Of a stretch of DNA of 64,000 bases, positions 25,120 through 33,331 are shown piece by piece; the first letter of the stretch is position 1; the number at the start of each line of letters is the position of its first letter. The position numbers and the translations under genes are program-made. Below the pieces are notes generated by a model. That model was not told where the DNA came from. It ran no database searches and saw only the letters and a program-made list of their open reading frames with translations. Source of the stretch: Bacteroidales bacterium (GTDB lineage: Bacteria > Bacteroidota > Bacteroidia > Bacteroidales > FEN-979); the NCBI GenBank assembly GCA_030681475.1, contig JAUXWT010000103.1, positions 1 to 64,000 of the forward strand, read 5' to 3'.

Positions 25120-25256
25120 ATTGTATTTGTCATACTGATTGATTATCTGTACATTAAAGCTATCTGAAGTGTAAGTACCCCGGGCGACCTCCTGGATATA
25201 GACCCTTAATTTCCAAGCACAATGAAAATAAAATCCGATCTATAATATGGGACAAT

Positions 25257-25559
25257 TCAGAATTTAATAGACAGTTCTAAATGCCCGCCGAGTCCATCTT
25301 TGATAATTCTCTGTAAAGTTGAAAACCGGATGTCCTTCAGATCTTTTTCAAGTTTTGAAATATAGGATTTATTTGTTCCGGCGAGCTGTGCTACCTCTTC
25401 CTGAGTCAATCCTTTCGCCTGCCTTGCTTGCTGGATTAACACGCCAAGCTTGAAAGCTTCGTATTCAGTCTCGAATTCGTCTCTCTTTTTCGTTCCCTTG
25501 ACACCATACTCCTTGTCAGCGAAATCGCTGAGACTAGTGAGATTTTTGTTTTTCTTCAT
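25257..25559 (-). CDS. higA: HigA-type antitoxin, XRE family HTH
   Basis: 100 residues. An XRE/Cro helix-turn-helix occupies about 33-80 (LIQQARQAKGLTQEEVAQLAGTNKSYISKLEKDLKDI), after a charged N-terminus (DFADKEYGVKGTKKRDEFE) typical of HigA partners of Gp49-like toxins. It would bind the toxin and repress its own promoter. Start overlaps the toxin gene by 26 bp, in toxin-first order as in HigBA systems. It lies between the phage-like element and chromosome, inside a direct-repeat pair. Confidence 0.85.
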   Translation of the reverse strand: MKKNKNLTSLSDFADKEYGVKGTKKRDEFETEYEAFKLGVLIQQARQAKGLTQEEVAQLAGTNKSYISKLEKDLKDIRFSTLQRIIKDGLGGHLELSIKF

Positions 25560-25884
25560 AATATTCCTTTCTTATTTTTTCTGCCATTTCTAATTGTCTG
25601 TGTGGTATCTTTTGCGATTTTTTCTGAAATCCATGCCCAATGATGATCAGGCTGTCCTTATCGAAGAATGAAAAGATCCGGAAAATTTCATTGCCGACCT
25701 GTACCCGGATTTCGTAGATCCCCTCACTCCCCTCCAGATGCTTGAAATAGACTTCCGGAATCCTGTCGACTTCCTCGATCACCTTTAACGTCCAGACAAT
25801 CTTTTTCTTAGCCTTAGGCTTCTGCCTGACATAAAAATCATAGAAGTAATTCTTAAAAAAGTAGAGCTCACGTAATTTTTCCAC
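25534..25884 (-). CDS. higB: HigB/RelE-type toxin, phage Gp49-like
   Basis: About 116 residues of the Gp49-like RelE-fold family: KNYFYDFYVRQKPKAKKKIVWTLKVI, HLEGSEGIYEIRVQVGNEIFRIFSFFD, IIIGHGFQKKSQKIP, then a helix with AEKIRKEYYEE. The Arg/Lys/His residues in RVQVGNEIFRIF and GHGFQKKSQK are the usual ribosome-dependent mRNase surface. The start is uncertain: no in-frame ATG. A GTG at 25884 lies just after a strong -7 box, implying a nearly leaderless message; a TTG at 25899 would overlap that box. Confidence 0.82.
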   Translation of the reverse strand: MEKLRELYFFKNYFYDFYVRQKPKAKKKIVWTLKVIEEVDRIPEVYFKHLEGSEGIYEIRVQVGNEIFRIFSFFDKDSLIIIGHGFQKKSQKIPHRQLEMAEKIRKEYYEEKQKSH

Positions 25885-25888
25885 ACTG

Positions 25889-25919
25889 CAAATATACAAA
25901 AAGTAGTCCGATTGAACAA
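25889..25919 (-). promoter_or_regulatory. Bacteroidota-type promoter of higBA
   Basis: On the minus strand TTG (25919-25917), a 20-nt spacer, then TATATTTG (25896-25889). This matches the TTG/TAnnTTTG consensus of the Bacteroidota housekeeping sigma factor. Expected transcription start lies within a few bases of the GTG start codon. Confidence 0.75.
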
Positions 25920-25961
25920 CTTATTTTTACGATTCCGTAAATAAAAAAGAATTCACTTAAT

Positions 25962-26006
25962 TATTTATAATCACTTAAATATCAGCATACTATTAATTAT
26001 AAGACA
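25962..26006 (+). repeat. 45-bp direct repeat, right copy
   Basis: Partner of 25075-25119 with four mismatches, three of them adjacent. It lies about 60 bp upstream of the toxin gene. The two copies, 887 bp apart, bracket higBA. Confidence 0.85.
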
Positions 26007-26102
26007 TTTATCAATCATCAATATACTTTCAGGTATAGTAAAAGACATTGATAATTAAATTAGCTTTATACCCGGTATAATTCAAAATAAGGTATAAATA
26101 TT

Positions 26103-26963
26103 GTGATACATACAAACCTGGCATATTTTGTTACCGATCTCCATGGGGATAAAGTCCGGTTTAAGAACCTGGTCGGACTGGTACGTAAGGATATACCGCC
26201 GGTACTGTTCATCGGCGGGGACATCACACCCCACTTTGCCCGGTACACTTCCCGCGAAGATTTTTTTGCCGATTTTCTTCTTCCGGAGTTCAGAAGGCTA
26301 AAAGAGGATATGAAAAACTGCTTTCCGTCCATTTTTATCATCATGGGTAATGATGATATGCGAATCGAGGAAGAATATCTCTTCCAAGGCGAGGATGAGG
26401 GATTATGGCTATACATCCACAACAGAAAAACAATCTTCGGGAATTTCCCGGTTTATGGGTATGCCTGTGTTCCTCCCACGCCATTCCGGCTGAAAGATTG
26501 GGAACGCTATGATGTTTCCCGTTATATCGATCCGGGATGTGTGCCTCCTACGGAAGGAGTCCGGTCCGTCGATGCAGTTGAGGATATTGAATACTGCACC
26601 ATTCAAAAAGACCTTGCAGCATTAACTGGTGAAGATGATCTTTCCCGTGCGATAATTTTATTCCACTCCCCTCCCTATCAGACCAATCTGGACCGTGCTG
26701 CGCTCGACGGGATGAAAATTGATCATGTTCCCCTTGACGTTCATGTCGGCAGTATTGCGATCAAGAGGTTCATTGAATACCGGAAACCCATGATCACACT
26801 GCACGGTCATGTACATGAGTCAGCAAGAATAACCGGATCCTGGTCTGAAAAGATCGGGAGAACCTATGCATTTAATGCAGCGACTGATCAGAAAGGGTTA
26901 TCCGTTATTAAATTTCCTCTTGACAACCCTGCAGCCGCTGACAGGATTTTCACCGGGGGGTGA
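26103..26963 (+). CDS. metallophosphoesterase
   Basis: 286 residues with the calcineurin-like motif set: DLHGD (about residue 11), GGDI (about 38), MGNDD (about 80), FHSPP (about 183) and GHVHES (about 237), which bind the two metals and phosphate. Substrate unknown; a phosphodiester or protein phosphate. GTG start, chosen because AAGGTAT lies upstream and no earlier start is in frame. The convergent nucleotidyltransferase gene ends 3 bp beyond its stop. Soluble, cytoplasmic. First chromosomal gene after the accessory region. Confidence 0.85.
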   Translation: MIHTNLAYFVTDLHGDKVRFKNLVGLVRKDIPPVLFIGGDITPHFARYTSREDFFADFLLPEFRRLKEDMKNCFPSIFIIMGNDDMRIEEEYLFQGEDEGLWLYIHNRKTIFGNFPVYGYACVPPTPFRLKDWERYDVSRYIDPGCVPPTEGVRSVDAVEDIEYCTIQKDLAALTGEDDLSRAIILFHSPPYQTNLDRAALDGMKIDHVPLDVHVGSIAIKRFIEYRKPMITLHGHVHESARITGSWSEKIGRTYAFNAATDQKGLSVIKFPLDNPAAADRIFTGG

Positions 26964-26966
26964 CTA

Positions 26967-27833
26967 TCAGGCTGATTTTTTTCTGATAAGCCGTGCGCCA
27001 TCGTTCACAGAACAAATCATGGAAGCATAGCTGTTCTTGTTCTCAATATCTTTATCTGTTACCATATGCAGATCTATCAATCCATCGGAACGGCATCCTG
27101 TTTTCATATAGTTTAGTTCTGATAAGCACAAGCTCCATCCGTTAAACCAGGCTCTTAGCTCATTTTCCTGAAATCCGTTTCCCCTGAAGTGCAGTAAAAT
27201 ATCGATATCACTGGCCGGGCCGGAAGTGGCATTTTTTGTACTGCCGATCAAATAAATTGCTTCCACGCCAAAATGTTCGAAATCGAGCTTTTCTGCTATT
27301 TTACAAACCATTTCGTTCCGCCATCTCCAATGAACATCGGGCTGGACATGCAATAATCCCGACGAATCTTGGCTTGTCCGGACATCTTCGACATTCTCCT
27401 GTTCAAAAGTTTCAACGGTTTTTAAAAGTTTTTTATTGAAAATATAGGTACTTACATTGGCGGCGATTGTATTTAATAACTTCTGTTCTTCCGGCAAAAA
27501 CTGACTATCCACTACCAATTTCCGGAACTGCGTATAAAACACCTCAATTTTTCCGGATACCGTATCGTCGATAACAATATCCGCCGATTGGACCCATTCG
27601 GTTTCCGTCCAGCCATCCTCCATAAAGACCTTGTTCTCATATTGAATTTTCACCCTGAGGATTACCGGGTATTGCCATCCGCCCCAGATATGCTTTACAA
27701 TTTCCATCAGGAATTCATCAACGGGCAGATTTTCATTGATGATCCCGTTTACCTTGTAAAGGCATTTCAACTCTTTTTCCCTTTCCTTAAGAAGAAGAAT
27801 TTTTTCTTCGTAATCAGAAGCGTCGAATATCAT
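26967..27833 (-). CDS. GAF-like and nucleotidyltransferase domain protein
   Basis: 288 residues. The N-terminal part (about 10-135) resembles a GAF sensor domain of the type found beside pyruvate phosphate dikinase domains in Bacteroidota (EKELKCLYKVNGIINEN, PEEQKLLNTIAANVSTYI). The C-terminal part (about 170-285) is a pol beta-type nucleotidyltransferase: IYLIGSTKNATSGPASDIDILLHF, with the GSxx...DxD catalytic pattern, and a later IDLHMVT supplying the third acid. It may transfer a nucleotide to a protein or small molecule. A 53-residue gene precedes it by 4 bp. Confidence 0.78.
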   Translation of the reverse strand: MIFDASDYEEKILLLKEREKELKCLYKVNGIINENLPVDEFLMEIVKHIWGGWQYPVILRVKIQYENKVFMEDGWTETEWVQSADIVIDDTVSGKIEVFYTQFRKLVVDSQFLPEEQKLLNTIAANVSTYIFNKKLLKTVETFEQENVEDVRTSQDSSGLLHVQPDVHWRWRNEMVCKIAEKLDFEHFGVEAIYLIGSTKNATSGPASDIDILLHFRGNGFQENELRAWFNGWSLCLSELNYMKTGCRSDGLIDLHMVTDKDIENKNSYASMICSVNDGARLIRKKSA

Positions 27834-27837
27834 TGGT

Positions 27838-27999
27838 TTATTTGGTTAGATCGCTTGCCTTGACAATGAATATTTTGCCATCTTTAGAAAAGAGAAATTC
27901 ACCATCGTTCTTCTGCTTTGTTTTAACTAATTTTTCAAAGGCTAACTCAATGCCCTTTAAAATTTTCTCACGTAATTCGATGATCTTTTCGTTATTCAT
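27838..27999 (-). CDS. small conserved-looking protein, 53 residues
   Basis: MNNEKIIELREKILKGIELAFEKL...SKDGKIFIVKASDLTK. A helical N-terminal half and a two-strand end; GCAAGGAAATG provides a purine-rich site next to the ATG. The stop is 4 bp before the ATG of the GAF-nucleotidyltransferase gene, so they very probably form an operon. The form suggests a partner or regulator of that enzyme. I recognise no family. Confidence 0.7.
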   Translation of the reverse strand: MNNEKIIELREKILKGIELAFEKLVKTKQKNDGEFLFSKDGKIFIVKASDLTK

Positions 28000-28176
28000 T
28001 TCCTTGCAATTTTATAACGTGATTATTCCGAAACAAATTGTCAACAAATCTGGCTTAATACTGATCTCAAGAGGATAGTCCCCAACTAAAAGAAACAAGT
28101 GCAAAAAAAGGTAATCGGTGGCCTCCCCTAACCTCATTGATCAGTAATAGATGTTCTTCATTTCAATTGCAGATTA

Positions 28177-28311
28177 TCAAATTCTCAAAAACCCCAGCTT
28201 ATACACCTGTGGTTGTAACTTTTCAGTCAATGCTTTATAAGCCTCTTCAAATGGTTTAAAACTTACCGGAGCAAAATCACCACTGACATTGCGGGCTTGC
28301 ACGGCTTTAAT
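28177..28311 (-). pseudogene. possible C-terminal remnant of a gene
   Basis: A frame without ATG reads AVQARNVSGDFAPVSFKPF...LTEKLQPQVYKLGFLRI and stops at 28177. Its protein character is good, but it begins directly at the end of the outer-membrane protein gene, so the front is missing. A GTG near 28300 could start a 42-residue peptide. Most likely a truncated gene. Confidence 0.4.
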
Positions 28312-29589
28312 TTAAAATTTAAATCCAAGCAGTAAATACAATCTGTTTGTTGTGGATTTTAAGGTCATATAATTTGACATACCATTTGCATTTTCATACC
28401 TGATTTCAAATGAATATCTTTTAAATTTCGTTCCTAATCCGGCGTTAAATCCAAGCTCATATCGTCTGGTATCATTAAGCGCTTTCCCCTCTTCAACCCT
28501 TTTCTGGGTAAAAAGTGTTGATTCCTTTTTCTTATAGTTTTTTTCAATTATCGCATATCCGTTCGAAATTCCCGCGTTAAGATAAATGAAGAATTTGCCG
28601 ACGGGATATTTAAAACGTATCATGTTGTTCAATTTCAGGTAGGAATACCCAAGGGTCGTGTAGGTTACTGAATATTTTTCTTCGCTGAAATAGTCGTCGT
28701 ACCTGCCATCTACTTTAAAAGTGGTGAAAATAATCTCGTTGCATATCGACCATTTTCGGTTATTCCTTGCTAACCCCAAATCATAGAACAACCCGACTGT
28801 AAAATTCACCGACATTTTATAATTCGAATTAATAAGATCGGCAAAGGCCTCCTCCTCGCTACTGCGAAATGTCAGCGACGAAAGGGATGCCCCTGCGATC
28901 ACCCCGAATGAATTGATCACCTTTTCTGTTTTTTTATGAAACCTGATCTCTGCCTGAGTACACTTGTAATAGGCAAGAAATATATTTTCAAGACTGTTTT
29001 TCTGGTAATCAGCGTTCGTTAGTTTTTCCCGAAGGGTCGCACATTCCCCAAGATAGATGGTCAGTTGCCCGATGTATTTTTTGTTTTCTACGATCACCGA
29101 ACGACCATCCTCGTTCTTCAGGTATTTTTTATAGACCAGTAATTCATAACCCGAATCCTTCCCGATGTAAAATTGTTCCATTCCGAGTTTGTTTTTATAA
29201 AAATAGAGGCTTTTGACTCCCTTTACCACTGTCTGTAGGAAACCGGTATCGGTTCTTAAATCTAATTCTTTATCGTACTTCAGCTCCCTCGTGTTCACAG
29301 GGCTGATTTCTGTCTGGATGACAGCGCTTTCATAGATCTCATCGGATATCCCGAATCCCCTGATATCTAAAGGAGTAAAACTCAGGATTACCTCCCCGTC
29401 CTTTTGTTTGAAGGATACTTTATTGGGATTCCGTTCCCAGTTGCGATAATCAACATATCCGTGCAAAGTGTCACCATGTAATGTGACCATATATCCGGGT
29501 AAATAATTCTCCTGACCAAAAGAGGTCTGGGAAATAAAGTAGAATAAAATTGACAGGAAAAGACAGAAAATGGTGTTTTTAGTCTGCAT
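28312..29589 (-). CDS. outer membrane beta-barrel protein
   Basis: 425 residues from the ATG that opens a signal peptide (QTKNTIFCLFLSILFYFISQTSFGQ); a longer frame to 29676 would put 29 odd residues before it. The mature protein starts with a region (YMVTLHGDTLHGYVDYRNWE) seen in Bacteroidota envelope proteins, and the last 180 residues alternate aromatic and small residues in strands, ending LYLLLGFKF, the aromatic C-terminus expected of an outer-membrane barrel. Function unknown. Alone on its strand next to a remnant gene. Confidence 0.75.
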   Translation of the reverse strand: MQTKNTIFCLFLSILFYFISQTSFGQENYLPGYMVTLHGDTLHGYVDYRNWERNPNKVSFKQKDGEVILSFTPLDIRGFGISDEIYESAVIQTEISPVNTRELKYDKELDLRTDTGFLQTVVKGVKSLYFYKNKLGMEQFYIGKDSGYELLVYKKYLKNEDGRSVIVENKKYIGQLTIYLGECATLREKLTNADYQKNSLENIFLAYYKCTQAEIRFHKKTEKVINSFGVIAGASLSSLTFRSSEEEAFADLINSNYKMSVNFTVGLFYDLGLARNNRKWSICNEIIFTTFKVDGRYDDYFSEEKYSVTYTTLGYSYLKLNNMIRFKYPVGKFFIYLNAGISNGYAIIEKNYKKKESTLFTQKRVEEGKALNDTRRYELGFNAGLGTKFKRYSFEIRYENANGMSNYMTLKSTTNRLYLLLGFKF

Positions 29590-29685
29590 ATGTTTTTTTA
29601 GTTTATGGCATATTACGCTGCAGTTAAGCCCTGTGCCCATAAGTGGCCCGGGTAGAGAATGCCGCCCAGGTGACATACATTACTT

Positions 29686-30687
29686 CTATTTTATCGGAAA
29701 AGCCACCCTGGTCTCCCATTTCAAGGTATCCGGTTCAGACATCGGATCTGTGATATAGATTTCCCACGGAGCGCCGGTTATCTCCTTACTGTTCTCTTTA
29801 ATATATTGGTCAAGGATGTTGTAGGTCCTTCCGATTTGATCATAAGCGCCAAAATAATAGGCAACCACGAACTTTTGCTGAGGAAACTCCTGCACCTCCA
29901 CTCTGCCCCTGCCCTTCTCTGCCTTTTCCACCGGTATTCCAATATCCATGGTAGAGCTCATGGTCAGTGAATCCCAGGTAACCGCAATGGTAAATGGCGG
30001 ACCAGCTACGTTCAGCCTGTTACTTTTAATGAACCCCATGATCTCACCATAGGCTTTGCCCAGCACCATGGCATAGGTATTCATACCTGCCGAATCGCGA
30101 ACGGTAAGCGCAACCTGCCTATCCATGGTTATTTCCTCAATCCTTGGCCAATCGTAGCGTGATTCCGCAACAATTTTAAGTTTTGCAAGCCCTTTTTCAA
30201 AATCAGGCCCCATCATGCTGCCCATAAACAATCCCATGTAACGACTAACTGGATTATATCCCAGATCACCTTCATCAAGCCACGATACTTTTACCGAATC
30301 TCCTTGATTTTCAATGACTATTTTTCCGATCGACTTGTATTTCCCCTGATCAAAAGCTAAATCATAAGCGACAAGCTCACCTGGTATGAGTTCTGACAGG
30401 ATCATCTCACCATTTCCTAAGACTTCACCATCCCATTTCCAGGATGTTCCAACCTGTGCTGCTTCTCCGGTCATTTCGAATATCACGGTCGAATCTGTCT
30501 CCTTTGTCCAGGGCGCCCACAGGTGCCATTGCTGAAAATTGCTGGTTAGTCCGTAAATGATCAGAGGATTCGATTTGATGAATGTACTCCTTTCAACCTT
30601 ATAGGTCTTCGGTAAAAGGAAGGCAATGATCACCAATACGGCGACGATGCCCAAAAGCCAATAAAATATTTTTACAACTGTTTTCAT
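29686..30687 (-). CDS. SRPBCC and GyrI-like domain protein, membrane anchored
   Basis: 333 residues. One N-terminal membrane helix (KIFYWLLGIVAVLVIIAFLLP), then a polyketide-cyclase/SRPBCC domain (about 30-170; ERSTFIKSNPLIIYGLTSNFQQWHLWAPW is the usual opening) and a C-terminal GyrI-like/AraC effector-binding domain (about 185-333; VAYYFGAYDQIGRTYNILDQYI, WEIYITDP). The combination binds small hydrophobic ligands and is common in this phylum. It would face the periplasm or remain at the inner membrane. Role unknown. Confidence 0.78.
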   Translation of the reverse strand: MKTVVKIFYWLLGIVAVLVIIAFLLPKTYKVERSTFIKSNPLIIYGLTSNFQQWHLWAPWTKETDSTVIFEMTGEAAQVGTSWKWDGEVLGNGEMILSELIPGELVAYDLAFDQGKYKSIGKIVIENQGDSVKVSWLDEGDLGYNPVSRYMGLFMGSMMGPDFEKGLAKLKIVAESRYDWPRIEEITMDRQVALTVRDSAGMNTYAMVLGKAYGEIMGFIKSNRLNVAGPPFTIAVTWDSLTMSSTMDIGIPVEKAEKGRGRVEVQEFPQQKFVVAYYFGAYDQIGRTYNILDQYIKENSKEITGAPWEIYITDPMSEPDTLKWETRVAFPIK

Positions 30688-30740
30688 ATTGTGGATTTTA
30701 GATTTGATGTAAAATTAATCTAAATTCATAAAATTCACAA

Positions 30741-30768
30741 TTCATGATGTGAAATATTCCTACTTTTG
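30741..30768 (+). promoter_or_regulatory. candidate promoter of the epimerase gene
   Basis: TACTTTTG at 30761-30768 matches the TAnnTTTG -7 box; the -33 region (TTC at 30741) is weak. It lies 22 bp before the ATG. Confidence 0.45.
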
Positions 30769-30790
30769 CCACCCAACCTTATGAATCTGG

Positions 30791-31771
30791 ATGAAAATAG
30801 CTGTAACCGGCGCCAGCGGCCATGTCGGCGTAAATCTTTGCAAAACTTTGCTGGCACAAGGCCATCAGGTTACCGCCCTCGCACACATCCATAATCAAGG
30901 ACTTAAAAGGCTGCCTGTCATTACGATACGGGGAGATGTTCTAGAAAAAAAATCACTGATCCCGTTCCTTGCAGATGCAGATGTTGTTTTCCACCTTGCA
31001 GCAAAAATTTCCATTACCGGCGATCCTGATGGGATGGTAAACCGGATAAATGATGAAGGCACCAGGAACATGCTGGCCACAGCATTTGAATGCAAGGTGA
31101 AAAGGTTCATTCATTTCAGCTCTATCCATGCCTTTCAGCAACTTCCCTGTTACGAGCCTCTGGATGAAACCCGGCCGCTTGTTGAAAATATCGGATTTGC
31201 TTACGACAGGTCTAAAGCAGCCGGTGAAAAAGCTGTGTTGGAAGCCGTGAGCAACGGTTTGGACGCGGTTGTACTGAGCCCCACGGCGATCATCGGCCCT
31301 GTTGACCCGGAGCCATCACTCATCGGCAATGCAGTGATTGATATATACAACCATAAGGTTCCATCGTTGGTGCCGGGTGGTTATGATTGGGTGGATGTGA
31401 GGGATGTAGTAAATACGGCAATTTCGGCAATAGACAATGGAAGAACCGGTGAAAAATATCTTATCTCCGGGCATTGGCATAGTTTACAGGAATTTTCGGG
31501 ATTGGTCGCGCTGCATTCGGGGCGAAGAACCGTGAATGCGGTATTGCCGATGTGGGTGGCAAGGACTGGATTACCATTCATAAATTTTTATAGTAAAATA
31601 TCGGGCACAAAACCATTATATACCAATGAATCGCTGACCATCATTTCAGAAGGCAACCGTATGATCAGTCATGCAAAGGCAACACACGAGTTAAATCACT
31701 CCCCACGCCCGCTTTCTGAAACCATCAGGGATTTTTTAGCCTGGCTGAAGGAAACAGGGTCAATAAAATAA
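30791..31771 (+). CDS. NAD-dependent epimerase/dehydratase
   Basis: 326 residues, extended SDR family. The nucleotide-binding GASGHVG motif is at residues 7-13, the VFHLAA strand at about 66, a Ser in FSSIHAF and the catalytic YDRSKAAGEKAV. C-terminal half is the substrate domain. Probable reactions are oxidoreduction or epimerisation of a sugar nucleotide, or a 3-beta-hydroxysteroid or flavanone-type reduction. The next gene, 9 bp downstream, is a steroid 5-alpha-reductase-like membrane protein, which makes a lipid or sterol-like substrate possible. Confidence 0.85.
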   Translation: MKIAVTGASGHVGVNLCKTLLAQGHQVTALAHIHNQGLKRLPVITIRGDVLEKKSLIPFLADADVVFHLAAKISITGDPDGMVNRINDEGTRNMLATAFECKVKRFIHFSSIHAFQQLPCYEPLDETRPLVENIGFAYDRSKAAGEKAVLEAVSNGLDAVVLSPTAIIGPVDPEPSLIGNAVIDIYNHKVPSLVPGGYDWVDVRDVVNTAISAIDNGRTGEKYLISGHWHSLQEFSGLVALHSGRRTVNAVLPMWVARTGLPFINFYSKISGTKPLYTNESLTIISEGNRMISHAKATHELNHSPRPLSETIRDFLAWLKETGSIK

Positions 31772-31780
31772 TCAATAAAT

Positions 31781-32545
31781 ATGAAAGAAAGCACATTCTA
31801 TATAATAGTCTATGCCTGGATCGCCATTGCAATTTTCATTTTCCCCATTGTGGTAAGAATAGTTGCTCCCTATGGCCGTCATACTACGAAAAAATGGGGC
31901 GCCATGATCGATAACCGTATCGGTTGGATCCTCATGGAACTCCCGGCGCTGCTTGTCTTTGCAGGGTTTTACCTTTGGGGCTCCGGCAGCCGGCCTGTGG
32001 TTACCTGGGTCTTCTTTGGCGTTTGGATGTTGCATTATGTGAACAGGACGCTGATTTTTCCGTTCCGCCTCCGGACAAATGGAAAAAAGATGCCAATAGC
32101 CATTGTTTTCATGGCCATCGGTTTCAACTTTGTAAACGGATTTATCAATGGTTATTACCTTGGTTCTCTGGCAACGGAGTCACAATATCCGTTATCCTAT
32201 ATGTATGATATCCGATTTATCGGAGGGGCGGTGTTGTTTTATTTCGGATTGCTGATCAACTGGCACTCAGATCATATCCTGATCCACCTTCGAAAGCCTG
32301 GAGAAACAGGATATATAATACCCCGGAAAGGATTTTTTCGATTGATTTCATGTCCGAATCATTTTGGCGAGATCGTGGAGTGGTTCGGATTTGCATTAAT
32401 GACCTGGAGTGTTCCCGCACTTGCTTTTGCGGTATGGACTTTTGTAAATCTGGCGCCGCGGGCGTTGCAGCATCACAAATGGTATAAAGAAAAATTTCCG
32501 GAGTATCCGTCAGAACGAAAAGCTTTACTTCCGTTTATCCTATAA
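31781..32545 (+). CDS. steroid 5-alpha-reductase-like membrane protein
   Basis: 254 residues with about six membrane helices. The C-terminal third carries the family pattern: GFFRLISCPNHFGEIVEWFGFALMTWS and HHKWYKEKFPEYPSERKALLPFIL, the NADPH-binding region of the SRD5A/DUF1295 group. It would reduce a conjugated double bond in a steroid or isoprenoid-like lipid. Translated 9 bp after the SDR gene, so the two enzymes probably act in sequence. A strong hairpin follows its stop. The natural substrate in this organism is not known. Confidence 0.85.
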   Translation: MKESTFYIIVYAWIAIAIFIFPIVVRIVAPYGRHTTKKWGAMIDNRIGWILMELPALLVFAGFYLWGSGSRPVVTWVFFGVWMLHYVNRTLIFPFRLRTNGKKMPIAIVFMAIGFNFVNGFINGYYLGSLATESQYPLSYMYDIRFIGGAVLFYFGLLINWHSDHILIHLRKPGETGYIIPRKGFFRLISCPNHFGEIVEWFGFALMTWSVPALAFAVWTFVNLAPRALQHHKWYKEKFPEYPSERKALLPFIL

Positions 32546-32550
32546 ACACC

Positions 32551-32585
32551 GATGGGAACCAATTCTGTTCGAATTAGTTCCCATC
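32551..32585 (+). terminator. long hairpin after the reductase gene
   Basis: GATGGGAACCAATTC (32551-32565), loop TGTTC, GAATTAGTTCCCATC (32571-32585): 15 pairs with one mismatch, 5 bp after the stop. No T-run follows, so it may stabilise the message end rather than terminate by itself. Confidence 0.55.
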
Positions 32586-32980
32586 CCGTCATTCTGCAAG
32601 CCTTAGCCTTCAGAAGCGTTCAGGTTACGGTTATTCTGGCTGGTCAGCCCTGTAAGGGTTTCCCCTTTCATTTTTTACCCGATCCATCATCGTGATAATC
32701 CTTGCGAATTATTTTGATTCCGCATCCCGCTTCAAATGCAGCCGTTTCAGAACAAAATCTTGTGAATCATGCTTCTTCGTGGCCTGGCCGGGAGTGCTGT
32801 TGCCTTGCGGTTCCTGCTTTCGCCAACCTGCTTTTGTTGCGGGCCTTTTATCGCTCGCCTGAGGCAACAAATATAAAGTATCCTGACAGGCGAATGCAAG
32901 TTTTTACCATTATTTATATAAACAATTTATAAACGGGAGTTATTAACATTTGTTAATAACTTTTTCCTGAGATGGTGGAG
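32586..32980. other. 395-bp gap, no assigned gene
   Basis: A minus-strand frame without ATG runs from about 32900 to a stop at 32709; it is basic (QATKKHDSQDF) but has no start. An inverted repeat TCGCCTG/CAGGCGA occurs near 32856-32894. I can name neither a gene nor a known RNA here. Confidence 0.35.
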
Positions 32981-33253
32981 TTACTCGATGGATGCGGTGA
33001 GACCTCGCAATATCATTTCATCCTGCATAGGTTTCACTTCTTGGTAATCCCCGGTTTTAACGTTGCATTTGCCTTTAAAATGGGTGATCATCGCACATTG
33101 TTCCGCCTGTTCATGTTGGTGGTTGCATACTTCCATCAACGAATGGATCACAAATTCGAAGGTATTGATATCATCATTGTGCAGGATCAGTCCACGCTGA
33201 AGCAATGAATTTACCTGATGAATTGATGACGGATTATCTTTATGATTTGCCAT
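32981..33253 (-). CDS. clpS: ATP-dependent Clp protease adaptor ClpS
   Basis: 90 residues. The ClpS core is plain: LILHNDDINTFEFVIHSLMEVCNHQHEQAEQCAMITHFKGKC, containing the NDD pocket that holds the N-terminal destabilising residue and the His that lines it, then the strand ending MILRGLTASIE. ClpS hands N-degron substrates to ClpAP/ClpCP. Its functional partner Aat, which attaches Leu or Phe to protein N-termini, is encoded at 47.3 kb in this window. Complete at usual length. A TAATTTTG box lies 20 bp before its start. Confidence 0.9.
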   Translation of the reverse strand: MANHKDNPSSIHQVNSLLQRGLILHNDDINTFEFVIHSLMEVCNHQHEQAEQCAMITHFKGKCNVKTGDYQEVKPMQDEMILRGLTASIE

Positions 33254-33272
33254 CGACCTTGGTTTTAAAGCA

Positions 33273-33280
33273 CAAAATTA
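33273..33280 (-). promoter_or_regulatory. candidate -7 box of clpS
   Basis: TAATTTTG on the minus strand fits TAnnTTTG and lies 20 bp before the clpS ATG. The -33 element is not convincing. It faces away from the box at 33303 for the Nudix gene. Confidence 0.45.
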
Positions 33281-33302
33281 CGAAAAAACTGGTTCAAATC
33301 TG

Positions 33303-33310
33303 TACCTTTG
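33303..33310 (+). promoter_or_regulatory. candidate -7 box of the Nudix gene
   Basis: TACCTTTG fits TAnnTTTG and lies 21 bp before the ATG at 33332. Divergent from the clpS box. Confidence 0.45.
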
Positions 33311-33331
33311 GGTTGATATTCAAACAGCGTG

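Larger units (their letters stand above)
24606..25256. other. 650-bp AT-rich gap at the right edge of the element
   Basis: Mostly non-coding. It contains one plus-strand frame of 41 codons (24880-25005) and one copy of the 45-bp direct repeat (25075-25119). The change from the leftward phage-like genes to chromosome happens here, so it may hold an element boundary. Confidence 0.5.

Noticed and set aside
29590-29676. Longer N-terminus of the outer membrane protein
   Set aside because: The 29 extra residues precede a textbook signal peptide, which must be at the start.
32709-32900. A basic minus-strand frame downstream of clpS
   Set aside because: There is no start codon of any plausible kind and no family pattern.
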